Shown: positions 22,846 through 32,970 of the stretch, one piece after another
How the letters are laid out: each line of letters opens with the position of its first letter
How positions within the stretch are numbered: position 1 is the stretch's first letter
Assembly (NCBI GenBank): GCA_039105265.1
Contig: JAPFFF010000055.1
Span: 1 to 64,000, forward strand
Reading direction: 5' to 3'
DNA length: 64,000 bases
Source of the DNA: Tritrichomonas musculus
Taxonomy: Eukaryota > Parabasalia > Tritrichomonadida > Tritrichomonadidae
Translations under genes and position numbers: made by a program
Notes under the pieces: generated by a model
Database searches by the model: none
Told to the model about the DNA's origin: nothing
Seen by the model: the letters and a program-made list of their open reading frames with translations, nothing else

Positions 22846-25800
22846 ATGAATCTTTCTAGAATTACATCAAATTCAAACACAAATACATTTTCATCACAAT
22901 CAATAGGACAGGGATTTATAAAATATATACAAAATCATGAAAAAGAATCGCCTGATTTAGAAAATGCAATAGATTTTGTTACATCAAACGTTTTTATTTC
23001 ATCTTTTGGATCAAGTCAATTGATTAATTTAATCAATTTTCTGATTTCTAAATATCCGTCATATTCTTATTCGCTCGAACGATTGATAAAATGTTTATTG
23101 AAATCTCCATTATATTTTCGAATTTCAGATATAATTGAAAAATTACCAGAAGAACTAATAAAAAAACTTGAAATTGATAAAAACGACCATATTCTTCATA
23201 CATTTTCCGTTTCAGAATTAAGTCTCAATAATTTCACAGGTGAAAATACAATTTCTACTTTAACAAATTTTGACTTTAAATCACCAATAGTATCATTATC
23301 TGATGTTTTTAACGAAAAGGCAAAAGATTTAATGGAAAACCCGCTTAATTTTTCTCAATTTCTGGAGCAATTCCAGCCATTTTCAGTTTCAGATGTCGCT
23401 GAATTTATTTCTAATTTAGTTAATCCAAATTCAAAATTTTATAAAAACAAAGATATACCAAATCCGAATGAAAAGACTATTTTATTATTATTGCGACCTT
23501 TTAAAAATCAGAACAAAATTTCAGCAGATGAGCTTATTGCTGCATTTGATCGTGAAAATATTTTTATTAACTCACCAGCTACATTCCAACTGTTAATAAA
23601 TTGCATTAAAGAAGTAACAAATCCACGAAATGTTCCAGTGAATCCATTTTTTGGACGATGGCAACATCCTCTCACGCAACTTAACTTTATTACTTATCTT
23701 GTCAATTCAACACCATCGTCAATTTCATTTCCTAAGCCAGCGCAAATCCCACGACTTAATCCTGTTGTCATAGGTGATTTTAAAGGTGAAATCTGGCGCT
23801 GCCCTGAATTTATTGATACTTTAGCATACCTTTACGATTCATCAGAAAACGGAGTTGATCAGATTTTAGGTAATTCACTCGCAGGTGGCCCTACTCTTTT
23901 GCTTCTTGTTCTTGCTCTCAATCCCAAAGTATCACGATTTGCAACTCATTTGGTTCGAATATTACTTCTTTCTGAAACACAATATATGCCTGGTTTTGCT
24001 GCTTTATGGGCAGCCAATGAAAGTTTCTTTATTGATCTTATTACAACTCTTTATGAAGAACAGCACGTTTTACTTGGTCGTTTTTTGGATGTTATTGATG
24101 ATTTAGCCATTTTTGACGCGTTTCTTTCAAAATGTAATCTAAAAATGGCCGTTTTATTGTATATTACAGCTTTTTTCCGTCGTTCTTATAATTTCCAAGA
24201 TGCATTATTAAAGTTATACGAAACAGATAAAGAAAATACGTTAAATATATGTTTTAATATTGTCGAAAATCCCGTCGAATATGGTTTCTCAATTGATCAT
24301 ACTGAAAGAAAGATTTCAAAAGATGAATCAGTTACAGCAGATTTAATCTTTTTCCGATTTATTAATGAAATTTATTCCAGTTTCGACTCATCACTCAAAC
24401 AACGTGTCAATTCTCTCTTTGATAAATGCATTTCCCGTTCAAGTGATTTAACTAGATATACCTTTTTATGGAGGAAAAAGAAGGAACCTCCAATGTCGCC
24501 AAAATCGCCTGCTCCTGCCAAAGAAAGTGATTTCATTGAATTAGCAACTGCTACTGATCCAAGAGGAATTTCCAGATATTCGATTATTGTAAATTCTCTA
24601 TTATCAAGCTTTCCTAAAGATAAAACAGCAGCGCAATCAAACGGAAAAACATTAGGAAAACTTCTTGCACGTGATTTGTTAAGTCAACAGTCTACAACTC
24701 AAGCTTTGAAAATCATTGATCAAGGAATTCATTCACGTGAAAACACACCTGGATTATTTTTTGCTATTGCAGCACTTGAAGAATTACAAGATAATTTTGA
24801 TCTCTTTTTACCTTTTACAAAACATTTAGTTGCTCAAAAAGAATTTTCTAAAGCAGCCCCATCCCTTCATCGAGCCGCTGTTAAAGCATGTAAGCCTACA
24901 GAAATAAATATTCATCAACAGCCAAATCAAAACCAGCAATTAATTTCAAAGACAAAACTTTTCATGAAACGACAAAAATTTTTTGGAGATAATTTAGAAG
25001 AGAAAGAAATAGAAACTTTGACTCTTTTTGAGCCAAGAATTGAAAAACTTGTGATTCCAGCTTGCTTAGAACGATTTAAATATGTAAAGATATCTACAGA
25101 TAGAATGAAACATGAAAACATTTCAATGAAAACTAAAACAAATTGGGATACGTTATCACTTTATTATATGAAAATGGCAACTCCAACAATGCAACTAAAT
25201 CCTGAGTTTGTTAATAATTGTATTGAAGCAGCAATTTATTTGGTTTATGAATATTTAAATTCGCCGAATTGTCGATCTAACAAAACAATTTGTATGCTTA
25301 CTCGTCTTGGGAGATGGCTTGGACTCAATACTTTAAATAAGAACAAGCCAATTTACAGTCGTCTCTTAGATATCCCTAAACTTCTATTATTTGGATATAC
25401 AAATTCAGCTCTATGTGCAGTTATTCCATTTGTTTATGCTGTTTTTGAAAATGCTTCATCAATTTTTAAGCCACCAAATTCTTGGACCGTCTCAATTTTG
25501 TCAATTTTAGGAAGTTTTGCTCGAATTCCTTATCTAAATTATTCATTATATTCGTTAATTATCAAATTCTTTAGTAATTTCAACGTTGCATTAAATGATA
25601 TAGAACCATATCCAATTCGTCGATTAAAAATAGAATATATTACCACATCAGACTTTTTCTATCCGCCATTAGATTTTACTTCCTCATTAACGATGGTATC
25701 TGCTGAAAAACTTTTAAATGGAGATATTGTATCATTATTGCATGTTGTTCAAGAGCATTTTATTCTTTCTGAAGAATTTGAAAAGATTCGATCAGGAATA

Positions 25801-28800
25801 GTTCGAGAGATTGGATTTTTCATCTACACTAAAATGTCTTCAATTGCAAATACTGCAGCAATGACAGCTTTTGACTTAGTTTTGAAAGATTTTGCACGTT
25901 GTCAGGATCCAGCAGTTGTTGATCGACATGCGCGCGCGCTTTTACATCAATATACAAATGCATTATCAATGATGGCGGTTTCATTAATTACGGATACTCT
26001 AGATCCATCACTTCCAAATACAATTCATCGTGACGCAATTCATAAAAATTCTCGCTGGATTGATCAAATAGTGAGACAATTATCATATTCATTAGGTTTA
26101 CAAATTTTACTACAAAGGCTTCAGCCAATTCAAAAATTAAGAGCAAGTTGGAATAATTCAAATATAGAAGAACAGCACGAAGGAAACGGATCAACATGTA
26201 ATATTAGCATCAATGCTAATTCGATATCTATTTCACCTGGCCCTAATGCTTCTTCATCTTCTTTCTTCTTTAATACTAACAAAGGAAATGATGGAAATGA
26301 TAATAGTGTTGGTTTTGGAGGTTATAGCGGAAGTAGTGAATATTGGGATGTAAAGTCATTTCCACCTTCAATTGCCCAACGAATACCACAAAGTTTATGG
26401 CCGCCAAATATTCAACGTTCGACTTCACCATACACTAGAAAAGTTGACAGTGACAGCCTCGTTCCAACTGGACTTTTTGAATGTTTTAATGTCAACTCTG
26501 ACATAAGACGCGCTTACAGCAGCCTTTCATTAAATCCACTTCCACTTTTCCAACCTGAAATTTATCCAAACGAACTTCCTTTCGTTCCATCATTAGCAAA
26601 AGCTATTTTTGATCATTTTATAATTGACTCTAAAACAGGTCAGATAACATCAGTTAAGCATCCAAAACAATTACCAGCAATTAATACTTTTGTTCCAATT
26701 CCAATTCTTGCGACGATCATATATTGTTTCCCTCCAAATATTTCCAGAGCTGCTTCTGCTTTTGGAGCCGAGTTAGTTAGGACATTTTTTGCCAATCTGC
26801 CAAATAAAGAGCAGCTTCAGCCTCAAATTCATCGACTTTTATGGAATTCGATGCCTGATCTTACTGTTTTTTCACAAATGGTTAAAGAAAATCTTATTGC
26901 TTTCAACTTTTTCGAGATTTTAACCATGCATTTTATTGATCAGCCAATCAGCAAAGATTGTGATTTTTCGCCATTAGTTCAATTATCACTTGATCTTTTA
27001 CAAAAAAAGCAACTTTATCCGCATTCAATTGAAAGATTAATGTCATTTTTATGCACATGTGCAAATAACACTAAAAACGAAAATAATAACAAAGATAACG
27101 GAAAGAAAAATGGTAAACAAAACGATAATAAAAACGATAGCAAAGATAATAAAAATAATGATAATGATAATAACGGAAATAAAGATGAAAACAATATTAA
27201 AGGTGACGATGATAACGGTGATATCAATTCAGAAAAAGATAATAGCGATTTAATTAAAAATAACTTAAAAATTAAAAATAATATAGATAATATAGATAAT
27301 AAAGATGATGATAATAATTATTATAATTACTCTTATAATAATTATCCTTATAATAGCTATAATAGTAAAGCTCCCAAAAACGGTAAAGGCCTTAACATAT
27401 CTAATTCAAATGACATTAATAATCTTACCAAAACTTGGCATTCTTACTTAACATATGATGAACATTCCCACACAATTTCGAAAATACGTCATGACCAACT
27501 TCATCCACTTTTGGCTAATTTTGACCAGCAGGTAAAAATGGGATTACAGCAAGTTACAGATTTCATTAAAAGTAATCAAGAAAATTTGAAAAATGAAAAG
27601 AATTGGGAAGAGTTAGTTTCTTCTTCATTTCCAGATAGAAAAACCAATTTGCTACGATTCTTTTATGCATCTCTTAATTCATGTGATCATGATCCCCAAA
27701 TCTTTTTATCATTTTTACGAGGTACCTTTAGTTCTATTTCAAATAAGAAGATCTCACTTGATTATTTTGCCACTATATTAGCGAATGTGACCTTGCAGTT
27801 ACGATCTCAATATACATCATTTTTTGGCGGTTTTCTAAACGATACTAGACCCATTAAAAACTGTTCTCCTTATCCAATCAGTGCCAATATTCAAACCCAC
27901 TATCCATTTTCATATCCTTATGCTAATCCGCAATTAATGGGAGCATGGCTCTATATTTTCCCACTTGTTATTCAACCACTTCTTCTCGATGATTCTGTTT
28001 TTCTACCAACCTCACTTTTAGTTGTAGCGATGCTGAATATTTTAGCCCGTTTTCCGTTGAATTGGGGCGAATATCCTGAATACCGAAAATGTTACAAAGC
28101 CATTCTTCGAATTATTTTATTGATAATTCATGATGCTCCTAGATTTGTTCGTGGTTATTATTTCGATTTTGTTTCAGTTATTCCTCTTCATTTTAGAAAA
28201 CTACGAAATGTCATTTTAACCTGTGGCAACACTTTACAAGATCAAGCTCAAAACTTTGGAAACGATAGATTCATTCTTTCTAAATTTGCCATATTAAAGA
28301 ACGATAGGTTAGATCGAATTTTAAGTGTTGGTTTTATTCCGAATGATGGTTTTAATGAAATAATTAATGATTGGGTTAAGAGCATGTTTTCATTAAGCGA
28401 GATTGGACAATTTCTTATTTACTCATTTAAATATTTGTTCTATAATGATAAGCCAATTGACGAAAATACTGGCAAAAGCTTGCTTTGGTCGATGGTAAAA
28501 TGCATCTTGTTTTCAGCAAATACTTTAAGAAATGCCGAAACTGTAATTGAGTGTCTCTTTGATATGTTAAGATTTGACTGCAAGCAAACAAGATTCTTCA
28601 ATGAAACTTTGTTTTTGGCTTTCACAAAACTTGACTTAAATTGGGATTCAGTAACTGTCCAAGATATCATTTTCACTGTGCTGATGCAGAGATCATTCGG
28701 TATTCAGCCAATTCCTCAAGGTGTGACTGCTTTAAGGGATATGCTAGAGCCTTTAGATCATTTTAAGAATCTTCTTTCTATATTCAGACAGAATATTACA

Positions 28801-28815
28801 AATTCACAAGTATAA
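22846..28815 (+). CDS. NOT1: NOT1, scaffold of the CCR4-NOT deadenylase complex
   Basis: A single 1,989-codon frame. Residues about 815-915 match the NOT1 MIF4G module that docks CAF1, with LGRWLGLNTLNKNKPI and the FKPPNSWTVSIL strand typical of the family. Residues about 985-1120 match the following helical DUF3819/CAF40-binding module (IVREIGFFIYTKMSSIANTA). Residues about 1590-1980 match the C-terminal NOT1 superhelix, including AILRIILLIIHDAPRFVRGY and FVSVIPLHFRKLRN, which bind NOT2/NOT3-type partners. NOT1 links poly(A) shortening, decapping and translational repression in the cytoplasm. An Asn/Asp/Lys-rich low-complexity insert separates the CAF40-binding and C-terminal parts (about 1405-1525). 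The motif tctcaaattt precedes the ATG. Confidence 0.95.
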   Translation: MNLSRITSNSNTNTFSSQSIGQGFIKYIQNHEKESPDLENAIDFVTSNVFISSFGSSQLINLINFLISKYPSYSYSLERLIKCLLKSPLYFRISDIIEKLPEELIKKLEIDKNDHILHTFSVSELSLNNFTGENTISTLTNFDFKSPIVSLSDVFNEKAKDLMENPLNFSQFLEQFQPFSVSDVAEFISNLVNPNSKFYKNKDIPNPNEKTILLLLRPFKNQNKISADELIAAFDRENIFINSPATFQLLINCIKEVTNPRNVPVNPFFGRWQHPLTQLNFITYLVNSTPSSISFPKPAQIPRLNPVVIGDFKGEIWRCPEFIDTLAYLYDSSENGVDQILGNSLAGGPTLLLLVLALNPKVSRFATHLVRILLLSETQYMPGFAALWAANESFFIDLITTLYEEQHVLLGRFLDVIDDLAIFDAFLSKCNLKMAVLLYITAFFRRSYNFQDALLKLYETDKENTLNICFNIVENPVEYGFSIDHTERKISKDESVTADLIFFRFINEIYSSFDSSLKQRVNSLFDKCISRSSDLTRYTFLWRKKKEPPMSPKSPAPAKESDFIELATATDPRGISRYSIIVNSLLSSFPKDKTAAQSNGKTLGKLLARDLLSQQSTTQALKIIDQGIHSRENTPGLFFAIAALEELQDNFDLFLPFTKHLVAQKEFSKAAPSLHRAAVKACKPTEINIHQQPNQNQQLISKTKLFMKRQKFFGDNLEEKEIETLTLFEPRIEKLVIPACLERFKYVKISTDRMKHENISMKTKTNWDTLSLYYMKMATPTMQLNPEFVNNCIEAAIYLVYEYLNSPNCRSNKTICMLTRLGRWLGLNTLNKNKPIYSRLLDIPKLLLFGYTNSALCAVIPFVYAVFENASSIFKPPNSWTVSILSILGSFARIPYLNYSLYSLIIKFFSNFNVALNDIEPYPIRRLKIEYITTSDFFYPPLDFTSSLTMVSAEKLLNGDIVSLLHVVQEHFILSEEFEKIRSGIVREIGFFIYTKMSSIANTAAMTAFDLVLKDFARCQDPAVVDRHARALLHQYTNALSMMAVSLITDTLDPSLPNTIHRDAIHKNSRWIDQIVRQLSYSLGLQILLQRLQPIQKLRASWNNSNIEEQHEGNGSTCNISINANSISISPGPNASSSSFFFNTNKGNDGNDNSVGFGGYSGSSEYWDVKSFPPSIAQRIPQSLWPPNIQRSTSPYTRKVDSDSLVPTGLFECFNVNSDIRRAYSSLSLNPLPLFQPEIYPNELPFVPSLAKAIFDHFIIDSKTGQITSVKHPKQLPAINTFVPIPILATIIYCFPPNISRAASAFGAELVRTFFANLPNKEQLQPQIHRLLWNSMPDLTVFSQMVKENLIAFNFFEILTMHFIDQPISKDCDFSPLVQLSLDLLQKKQLYPHSIERLMSFLCTCANNTKNENNNKDNGKKNGKQNDNKNDSKDNKNNDNDNNGNKDENNIKGDDDNGDINSEKDNSDLIKNNLKIKNNIDNIDNKDDDNNYYNYSYNNYPYNSYNSKAPKNGKGLNISNSNDINNLTKTWHSYLTYDEHSHTISKIRHDQLHPLLANFDQQVKMGLQQVTDFIKSNQENLKNEKNWEELVSSSFPDRKTNLLRFFYASLNSCDHDPQIFLSFLRGTFSSISNKKISLDYFATILANVTLQLRSQYTSFFGGFLNDTRPIKNCSPYPISANIQTHYPFSYPYANPQLMGAWLYIFPLVIQPLLLDDSVFLPTSLLVVAMLNILARFPLNWGEYPEYRKCYKAILRIILLIIHDAPRFVRGYYFDFVSVIPLHFRKLRNVILTCGNTLQDQAQNFGNDRFILSKFAILKNDRLDRILSVGFIPNDGFNEIINDWVKSMFSLSEIGQFLIYSFKYLFYNDKPIDENTGKSLLWSMVKCILFSANTLRNAETVIECLFDMLRFDCKQTRFFNETLFLAFTKLDLNWDSVTVQDIIFTVLMQRSFGIQPIPQGVTALRDMLEPLDHFKNLLSIFRQNITNSQV
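27061..27400 (+). repeat. Asn/Asp/Lys-coding low-complexity tract inside NOT1
   Basis: Runs of aat, aac, gat and aaa codons encode about 115 residues of almost only N, D, K, G and Y. The tract sits in the linker before the C-terminal NOT1 domain and keeps the frame, so it is probably an unstructured, slippage-prone linker. Confidence 0.9.
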
Positions 28816-28991
28816 TATTAATAAAAAGAAAAAGAAAAATGATTCAATCATTTTCATTGTAAAAATAACTCTCTATTTTATTATTATTATTATTCTATTC
28901 TTTTACTTTTAAAATTAATGTCCTTTTTTATTTTGATCAAATGAAGTTTTTATAAATGATTTAATATTAATATCATTTGCAGATATAATAA
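28816..28991. other. Spacer between NOT1 and the 478-bp element
   Basis: AT-rich, with a run of ttattattatt near 28880. No gene is visible. Confidence 0.5.
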
Positions 28992-28999
28992 TCTAAGAG
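28992..28999. repeat. Left target-site duplication tctaagag
   Basis: Identical to 29478-29485; both copies abut the inverted repeats of the 478-bp element. Confidence 0.88.
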
Positions 29000-29477
29000 T
29001 AGACTTGTTATTTTGAGAATCGATATCAAAAACGTCACTTTTTTACATCTGATACTCGATTATTAGTTTACAAATCTGATATCGAGATTATCGATTATCA
29101 AGATATCAGACATGAAATGTGATATAAAAATAATTGTAAACTTGATATCAATTACCGAGATCTCGAGATCTCAAACAGATTTATCTTTTTTTATAATTGT
29201 TATTTATGATTTTATAATATCTAAAAATAAATAATAGAATGTATTGATGTTTATTTTAAGATTAAAATCAAAAAATATATTCTTTTTTATGTAATATTTG
29301 AGAATGAATTACGATCATATATTTATCAAAAAGTTTAATTGAAAATTCTGATATCAAAAGCTGAGAAAAAACATTCTCGATCTCTGAAATCGATCTCGTG
29401 AATCTGTGTATATTTATGTATCGATATCAAAAAGTCAATCAATTATCGATCTCGAGAATCGGAGAATAACAAGTCTA
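29000..29477. mobile_element. 478-bp MITE-like element with 13-bp inverted repeats and 8-bp target duplication
   Basis: The left end tagacttgttatt (29000-29012) is the exact reverse complement of aataacaagtcta (29465-29477). The 8-mer tctaagag flanks both ends, at 28992-28999 and 29478-29485. The interior is non-coding and built from many gatatc, gagatc and atcgat palindromes, including the perfect 16-bp palindrome gagatctcgagatctc at 29157-29172. Direct matches near both ends (cgatatcaaaaa at 29021 and 29421) suggest subterminal repeats. An 8-bp duplication fits hAT, P or Merlin-type mobilisation. The end sequence differs from that of the 1,470-bp element, so a second family is likely. It ends 66 bp beyond the adenosine kinase stop codon. 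Confidence 0.88.
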
Positions 29478-29485
29478 TCTAAGAG
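29478..29485. repeat. Right target-site duplication tctaagag
   Basis: Identical to 28992-28999. Confidence 0.88.
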
Positions 29486-29542
29486 AACGAAATGATAAAT
29501 ATGAAATTAAAGTAGTTATAAGAAGATTTATGTTTTATTTAT

Positions 29543-30580
29543 TTATTTAAAATCTGGTTTTTGTGATGGAACAGCGCATCCTCTTTCTTGAAGGTTCCAG
29601 AAAGAAGAATAATGTCCTGCATCGATACATTTAGCTAATGGAGCTTTTTGGATGTAGTATGCAAGGAATCCTCCTGCAAATGAATCGCCTGCACCATTTG
29701 TATCAACAATCTTTGATTTTTCAATTGTCAATGGCGTCCTGATAACAGGTTCTGAGCCAGTCTCGCATGCAACTGTATCTAATTCTCCATTTGTTGTAAC
29801 AACAATTCTTCTTTGTGTTGGTTGATCCCAATTTGCAAGATCTTTAGTTAATTTAACAAGGTCTGTTTCTTCTTCTTTAGCTTCTTGTGGCAAAATTTTA
29901 AGTTTCTTACCCATGCAAACCATTTCTGTTGTATTTCCAAAAACAATTGAAGATACACGGAATAACTGTAAGGTTGCTGGCCATGCTTCAGAATCAATTG
30001 CTGATGGGGAAGAAAGGGTAAGTGCAAGTGGGATATGGTGGTATCCGCATTCAATTGCAACTGAAAGTCCAGTTTTGTCTGATGATCTTAAGAAGTATGT
30101 TGAGATCATGATAACTTTAGCATTATGAACTGCATCAAGAACTTCTGGTGTATCCCATTTTTCAAAATTGAATTTTCCAGCAGCTGCAACTGATGCAACA
30201 ATTGATCTATTTCCTTCACATACAAGAATAATGCCGCATCCTGTATACTCTCCTGGGAGAACTTGATAAAGGCATTTAACGCCAGACTTTTTCATGATAT
30301 TCTCAAGAACTTCTTTGTTTGGATCTGGGCCAACAGCTCCAACGATTGCAGTTGTTCCTTTATCTTGGAGCATCCATTGAGCCATAACGAGAGTATTTTG
30401 GCAAGATCCGCCGCCAGTCATGTAAACCTTTGGGTCGTTTACAACTTCATCAACGAGTGGTTGATATTTCTCATCAGCGAGAATAGCATCATCATTGCGG
30501 AGATTCCATTTTTGGAGGTATTCTGGGCCAACTTCAATTGTGGCATCAATAAGTGGATTGCAGAAGCAAAGAATAGACAT
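29543..30580 (-). CDS. Adenosine kinase (PfkB/ribokinase family)
   Basis: A 345-residue enzyme, the usual adenosine kinase length. The first PfkB signature is GGGSCQN at residues 56-62. The second, DTNGAGDSFAGGF, starts at 293; Asp299 is the expected catalytic base, and the loop forms the anion hole. The N-terminal CNPLIDATIEV is the nucleoside-binding strand typical of adenosine kinases. The enzyme phosphorylates adenosine to AMP with ATP. Trichomonads cannot make purines and depend on salvage, so it is a key step. Codon choice is less AT-skewed than in neighbouring genes, which fits high expression. The start has a good initiator-like TCACT just upstream. Confidence 0.95.
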   Translation of the reverse strand: MSILCFCNPLIDATIEVGPEYLQKWNLRNDDAILADEKYQPLVDEVVNDPKVYMTGGGSCQNTLVMAQWMLQDKGTTAIVGAVGPDPNKEVLENIMKKSGVKCLYQVLPGEYTGCGIILVCEGNRSIVASVAAAGKFNFEKWDTPEVLDAVHNAKVIMISTYFLRSSDKTGLSVAIECGYHHIPLALTLSSPSAIDSEAWPATLQLFRVSSIVFGNTTEMVCMGKKLKILPQEAKEEETDLVKLTKDLANWDQPTQRRIVVTTNGELDTVACETGSEPVIRTPLTIEKSKIVDTNGAGDSFAGGFLAYYIQKAPLAKCIDAGHYSSFWNLQERGCAVPSQKPDFK

Positions 30581-30586
30581 TAGAAA

Positions 30587-30591
30587 AGTGA
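30587..30591 (-). promoter_or_regulatory. Initiator-like TCACT upstream of adenosine kinase
   Basis: On the minus strand the sequence reads tatcacttttctaATG. TCACT fits the trichomonad initiator TCA(+1)Y(T/A), which would put the first transcribed base at 30589, about 8 nt before the ATG. Very short 5' leaders are normal in these organisms. The call rests on motif and spacing only. Confidence 0.4.
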
Positions 30592-31403
30592 TATCATTGT
30601 TGACAAGTCAAAAAGTTTTAGATATGGTCATTGCTTTTCAATGCATTTGATAACATTATCAGAATTATTTCTTAGATCAAAGGATTATTTCTTTCGAATT
30701 TTTCATTCAAATTTTTACTTATATTTTAGTTTTATTGTGTTCATTTCTCCACTTTTTTAAACAAAAAGTAGCGAAATTCAAAGAATCAGTTCAGAATTAA
30801 ATAGTTTGATTTGAAATACCATAATCCTAAAACATAAATTTGATTCTGTTATATATTATTATAAGTTTCCTAATTTAATTAATGATAATTAATTTTGAAT
30901 ATTAAAGATGCTTAATATAATACCATTTTAAATGTCAATTTTTATAAAATATAAATATTATATTCAATTTCTATCCTCTTTAAATTTCCATATAATAAGA
31001 ATAATTTACTATTAGATAATTGCAATAGCTTCGAGTTTAAAAGCATTGATACGACAATGATTTTAAATTATTCATAATGATAATATTTTTAACATATCCC
31101 TATAGGCATCATTCAATAATATGATTAGAAATAATTTAAAAAAGGAGTATTAATATCATATTTAAAATTTCTAAATTTTTAGACTATGGCATAACAGGCT
31201 TAGTATATTTATTTAACATGAAAATGTACGAAAACTTTGATTTATCTTAGAGAAATATCAAAATGATGTTTGAAAGATATTGATTCAGAATATAGTAAAG
31301 TAAAATAATTCTCATCATTTTCTATTCAATATTTAAGAATGATTCATTACCATTCTTAAATATTGAATATGACTGCACGCTATATTTGATTAAATTTTGA
31401 GAA
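30592..31403. other. Gene-free stretch between adenosine kinase and the zinc-finger gene
   Basis: AT-rich, with no open frame of note. The only clear structure is the strong hairpin at 31323-31369. Confidence 0.5.
31323..31369. terminator. Perfect 19-bp-arm hairpin downstream of the zinc-finger gene
   Basis: The arms tattcaatatttaagaatg (31323-31341) and its exact complement (31351-31369) enclose the loop attcattac. It lies 35 bp beyond the stop codon of the minus-strand gene at 31404, so it would be in that gene's 3' untranslated region. It could be a processing or stability signal, or a tiny inverted-repeat insertion. Confidence 0.5.
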
Positions 31404-32549
31404 TTATTTGATTTTACAATATTCTGAATCAATAAATTTTTCTAGATCAGGAAATTGCTTTGGAATTTCTTTGTGGCTTCTTAAATAATTTAAGGTTTTA
31501 TACAAGAGTTCTTTTCGATGGTTTTCATAAACATGAACAATTAATTCGTCAAAGTTATCAATATTCTGTTCATGGCAAGCTTCACAAATAAATGTTCCTT
31601 TTGGTTGATCTGCCATTTTATATTGATTCATTATCATAGCAGGAAAAGGATGCTGTCTGAATAAATGTCTATACATCTGAACAATTTTGGCAGCTGTTAC
31701 ATCGCAGCATGGGCATTTAATAATAGTAGAATTTGATGTTTGAGAAGCTGGTTTTGATGTTTGAGAATTTGGAAAGAAGCCAAGAGATTTTAAATAATAG
31801 AAAGCCACAGCTATATTAATTAGTGCGAGTCTAAGATCGATTTTCGAGATACTTTTATTGATATCGATCTTTTTTTCTTCACCACTTGATATTGGAGGCC
31901 CATATGCCCTCACAAATTGTGTATAATTTTGGCAAATAAAAGGATCTGTTTTAACATTCGTTGGAATTGATATATTATAGTTTGATAATAAATTCTGTGA
32001 TTCTTTTGGCGTATTGAATTCAATAATAGGTACTTTTCCGTTGATATATTTATTGAAATATGCTCCGAGATTTTTTGTTTTCAAATCCATTAAAATAATG
32101 CCTTCGGTGCAGCAAACAACAAGAATATCTGAAGTTGTAAGTGTTGAGTGCATTATTGGTGATTTGGAAATAAGTCGATTCAAGGTTTCGAAAAATTGCT
32201 GATTGTCTGGGAGTATATAAACTGGTGTAGGATCAAGATTTGGAATAATATCAAGAGTTTCTGATGAATTAAATGTTGACTCAGTATTATAAAAATCAAA
32301 GCCAAGAAGTAATTTCAAAGATTGAAAATCTCGAGGATGATTTACGCTATAATGAGTCATTAGAGCAACAGGTGTCGTAATTTTTTGAGAGCATAATGGA
32401 CAAGTGCATGGAAATTGGTACTCGTTTCGGATTTTTTTGGATGCTGGGAAATCAGGATGTTTATCTATAAGGTGTTGGATTAATGAATTTTCCTTGTATT
32501 TCCCTTTTACGCAAACAGGGCATTGAAATGTTTTTTCTTCTTCATTCAT
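31404..32549 (-). CDS. C2H2-like zinc-finger protein of unknown function
   Basis: 381 residues from the ATG at 32549; an upstream GTG in frame is not used here. The N-terminus has two C2H2-like units: CPVC with HLIDKH (about residues 10-30), then CPLC with HYSVNH (about 50-72). Two more lie near the C-terminus: CPCC with HLFRQH (about 277-300) and CEAC with HVYENH (about 320-345). The region between looks globular, with a hydrophobic strand ILVVCCTEGIILMDLKTKNL. Paired fingers at both ends around a folded core do not match a family I can name. Nucleic-acid binding is only a guess. Confidence 0.75.
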   Translation of the reverse strand: MNEEEKTFQCPVCVKGKYKENSLIQHLIDKHPDFPASKKIRNEYQFPCTCPLCSQKITTPVALMTHYSVNHPRDFQSLKLLLGFDFYNTESTFNSSETLDIIPNLDPTPVYILPDNQQFFETLNRLISKSPIMHSTLTTSDILVVCCTEGIILMDLKTKNLGAYFNKYINGKVPIIEFNTPKESQNLLSNYNISIPTNVKTDPFICQNYTQFVRAYGPPISSGEEKKIDINKSISKIDLRLALINIAVAFYYLKSLGFFPNSQTSKPASQTSNSTIIKCPCCDVTAAKIVQMYRHLFRQHPFPAMIMNQYKMADQPKGTFICEACHEQNIDNFDELIVHVYENHRKELLYKTLNYLRSHKEIPKQFPDLEKFIDSEYCKIK

Positions 32550-32970
32550 AAAAAAACTCACAGATTTTAATTCAGAAACTTTTTCTTTATTTTTTTAGGA
32601 ACTTTGTGTGGCAAAAATTATTTTTTTCAAATTTTTTTTTTGAATAAACTTTTCAAAAGAAAATTTATAATTCATCATGAATTTGATTAGCAGTTTATAA
32701 TTTTTCTTTATACCATAGAAAATTTTAAATAACAATTAAAGGATTAAATTAATAAATCTCAATTTGCATTTACCCCAAATTTTTTTGTTTGAAAAGTATA
32801 TTCAATTTCTGGCTGACACTAACAAAATTTGAATATATTTTATTTTTTATAAAAATTAATCTATTTAAAAAATTTAGATATTTAAAGAAATTTTCTGAGG
32901 ATTATACAATACATACTGAAAAGAGGAGTAAAATTATAGTAAAAAGTAAAAATTTTCTAACGTTCCTCGA
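32550..32970. promoter_or_regulatory. Divergent intergenic region (zinc-finger gene and DYRK kinase)
   Basis: 420 bp of AT-rich sequence between two start codons pointing away from each other. No gene is visible, and no clear TCA initiator lies next to either ATG. Confidence 0.35.

Noticed and set aside
25920-25940. cgcgcgcg run in NOT1 as a regulatory island
   Set aside because: It is three in-frame Ala/Arg codons (ARAL) in a conserved domain.
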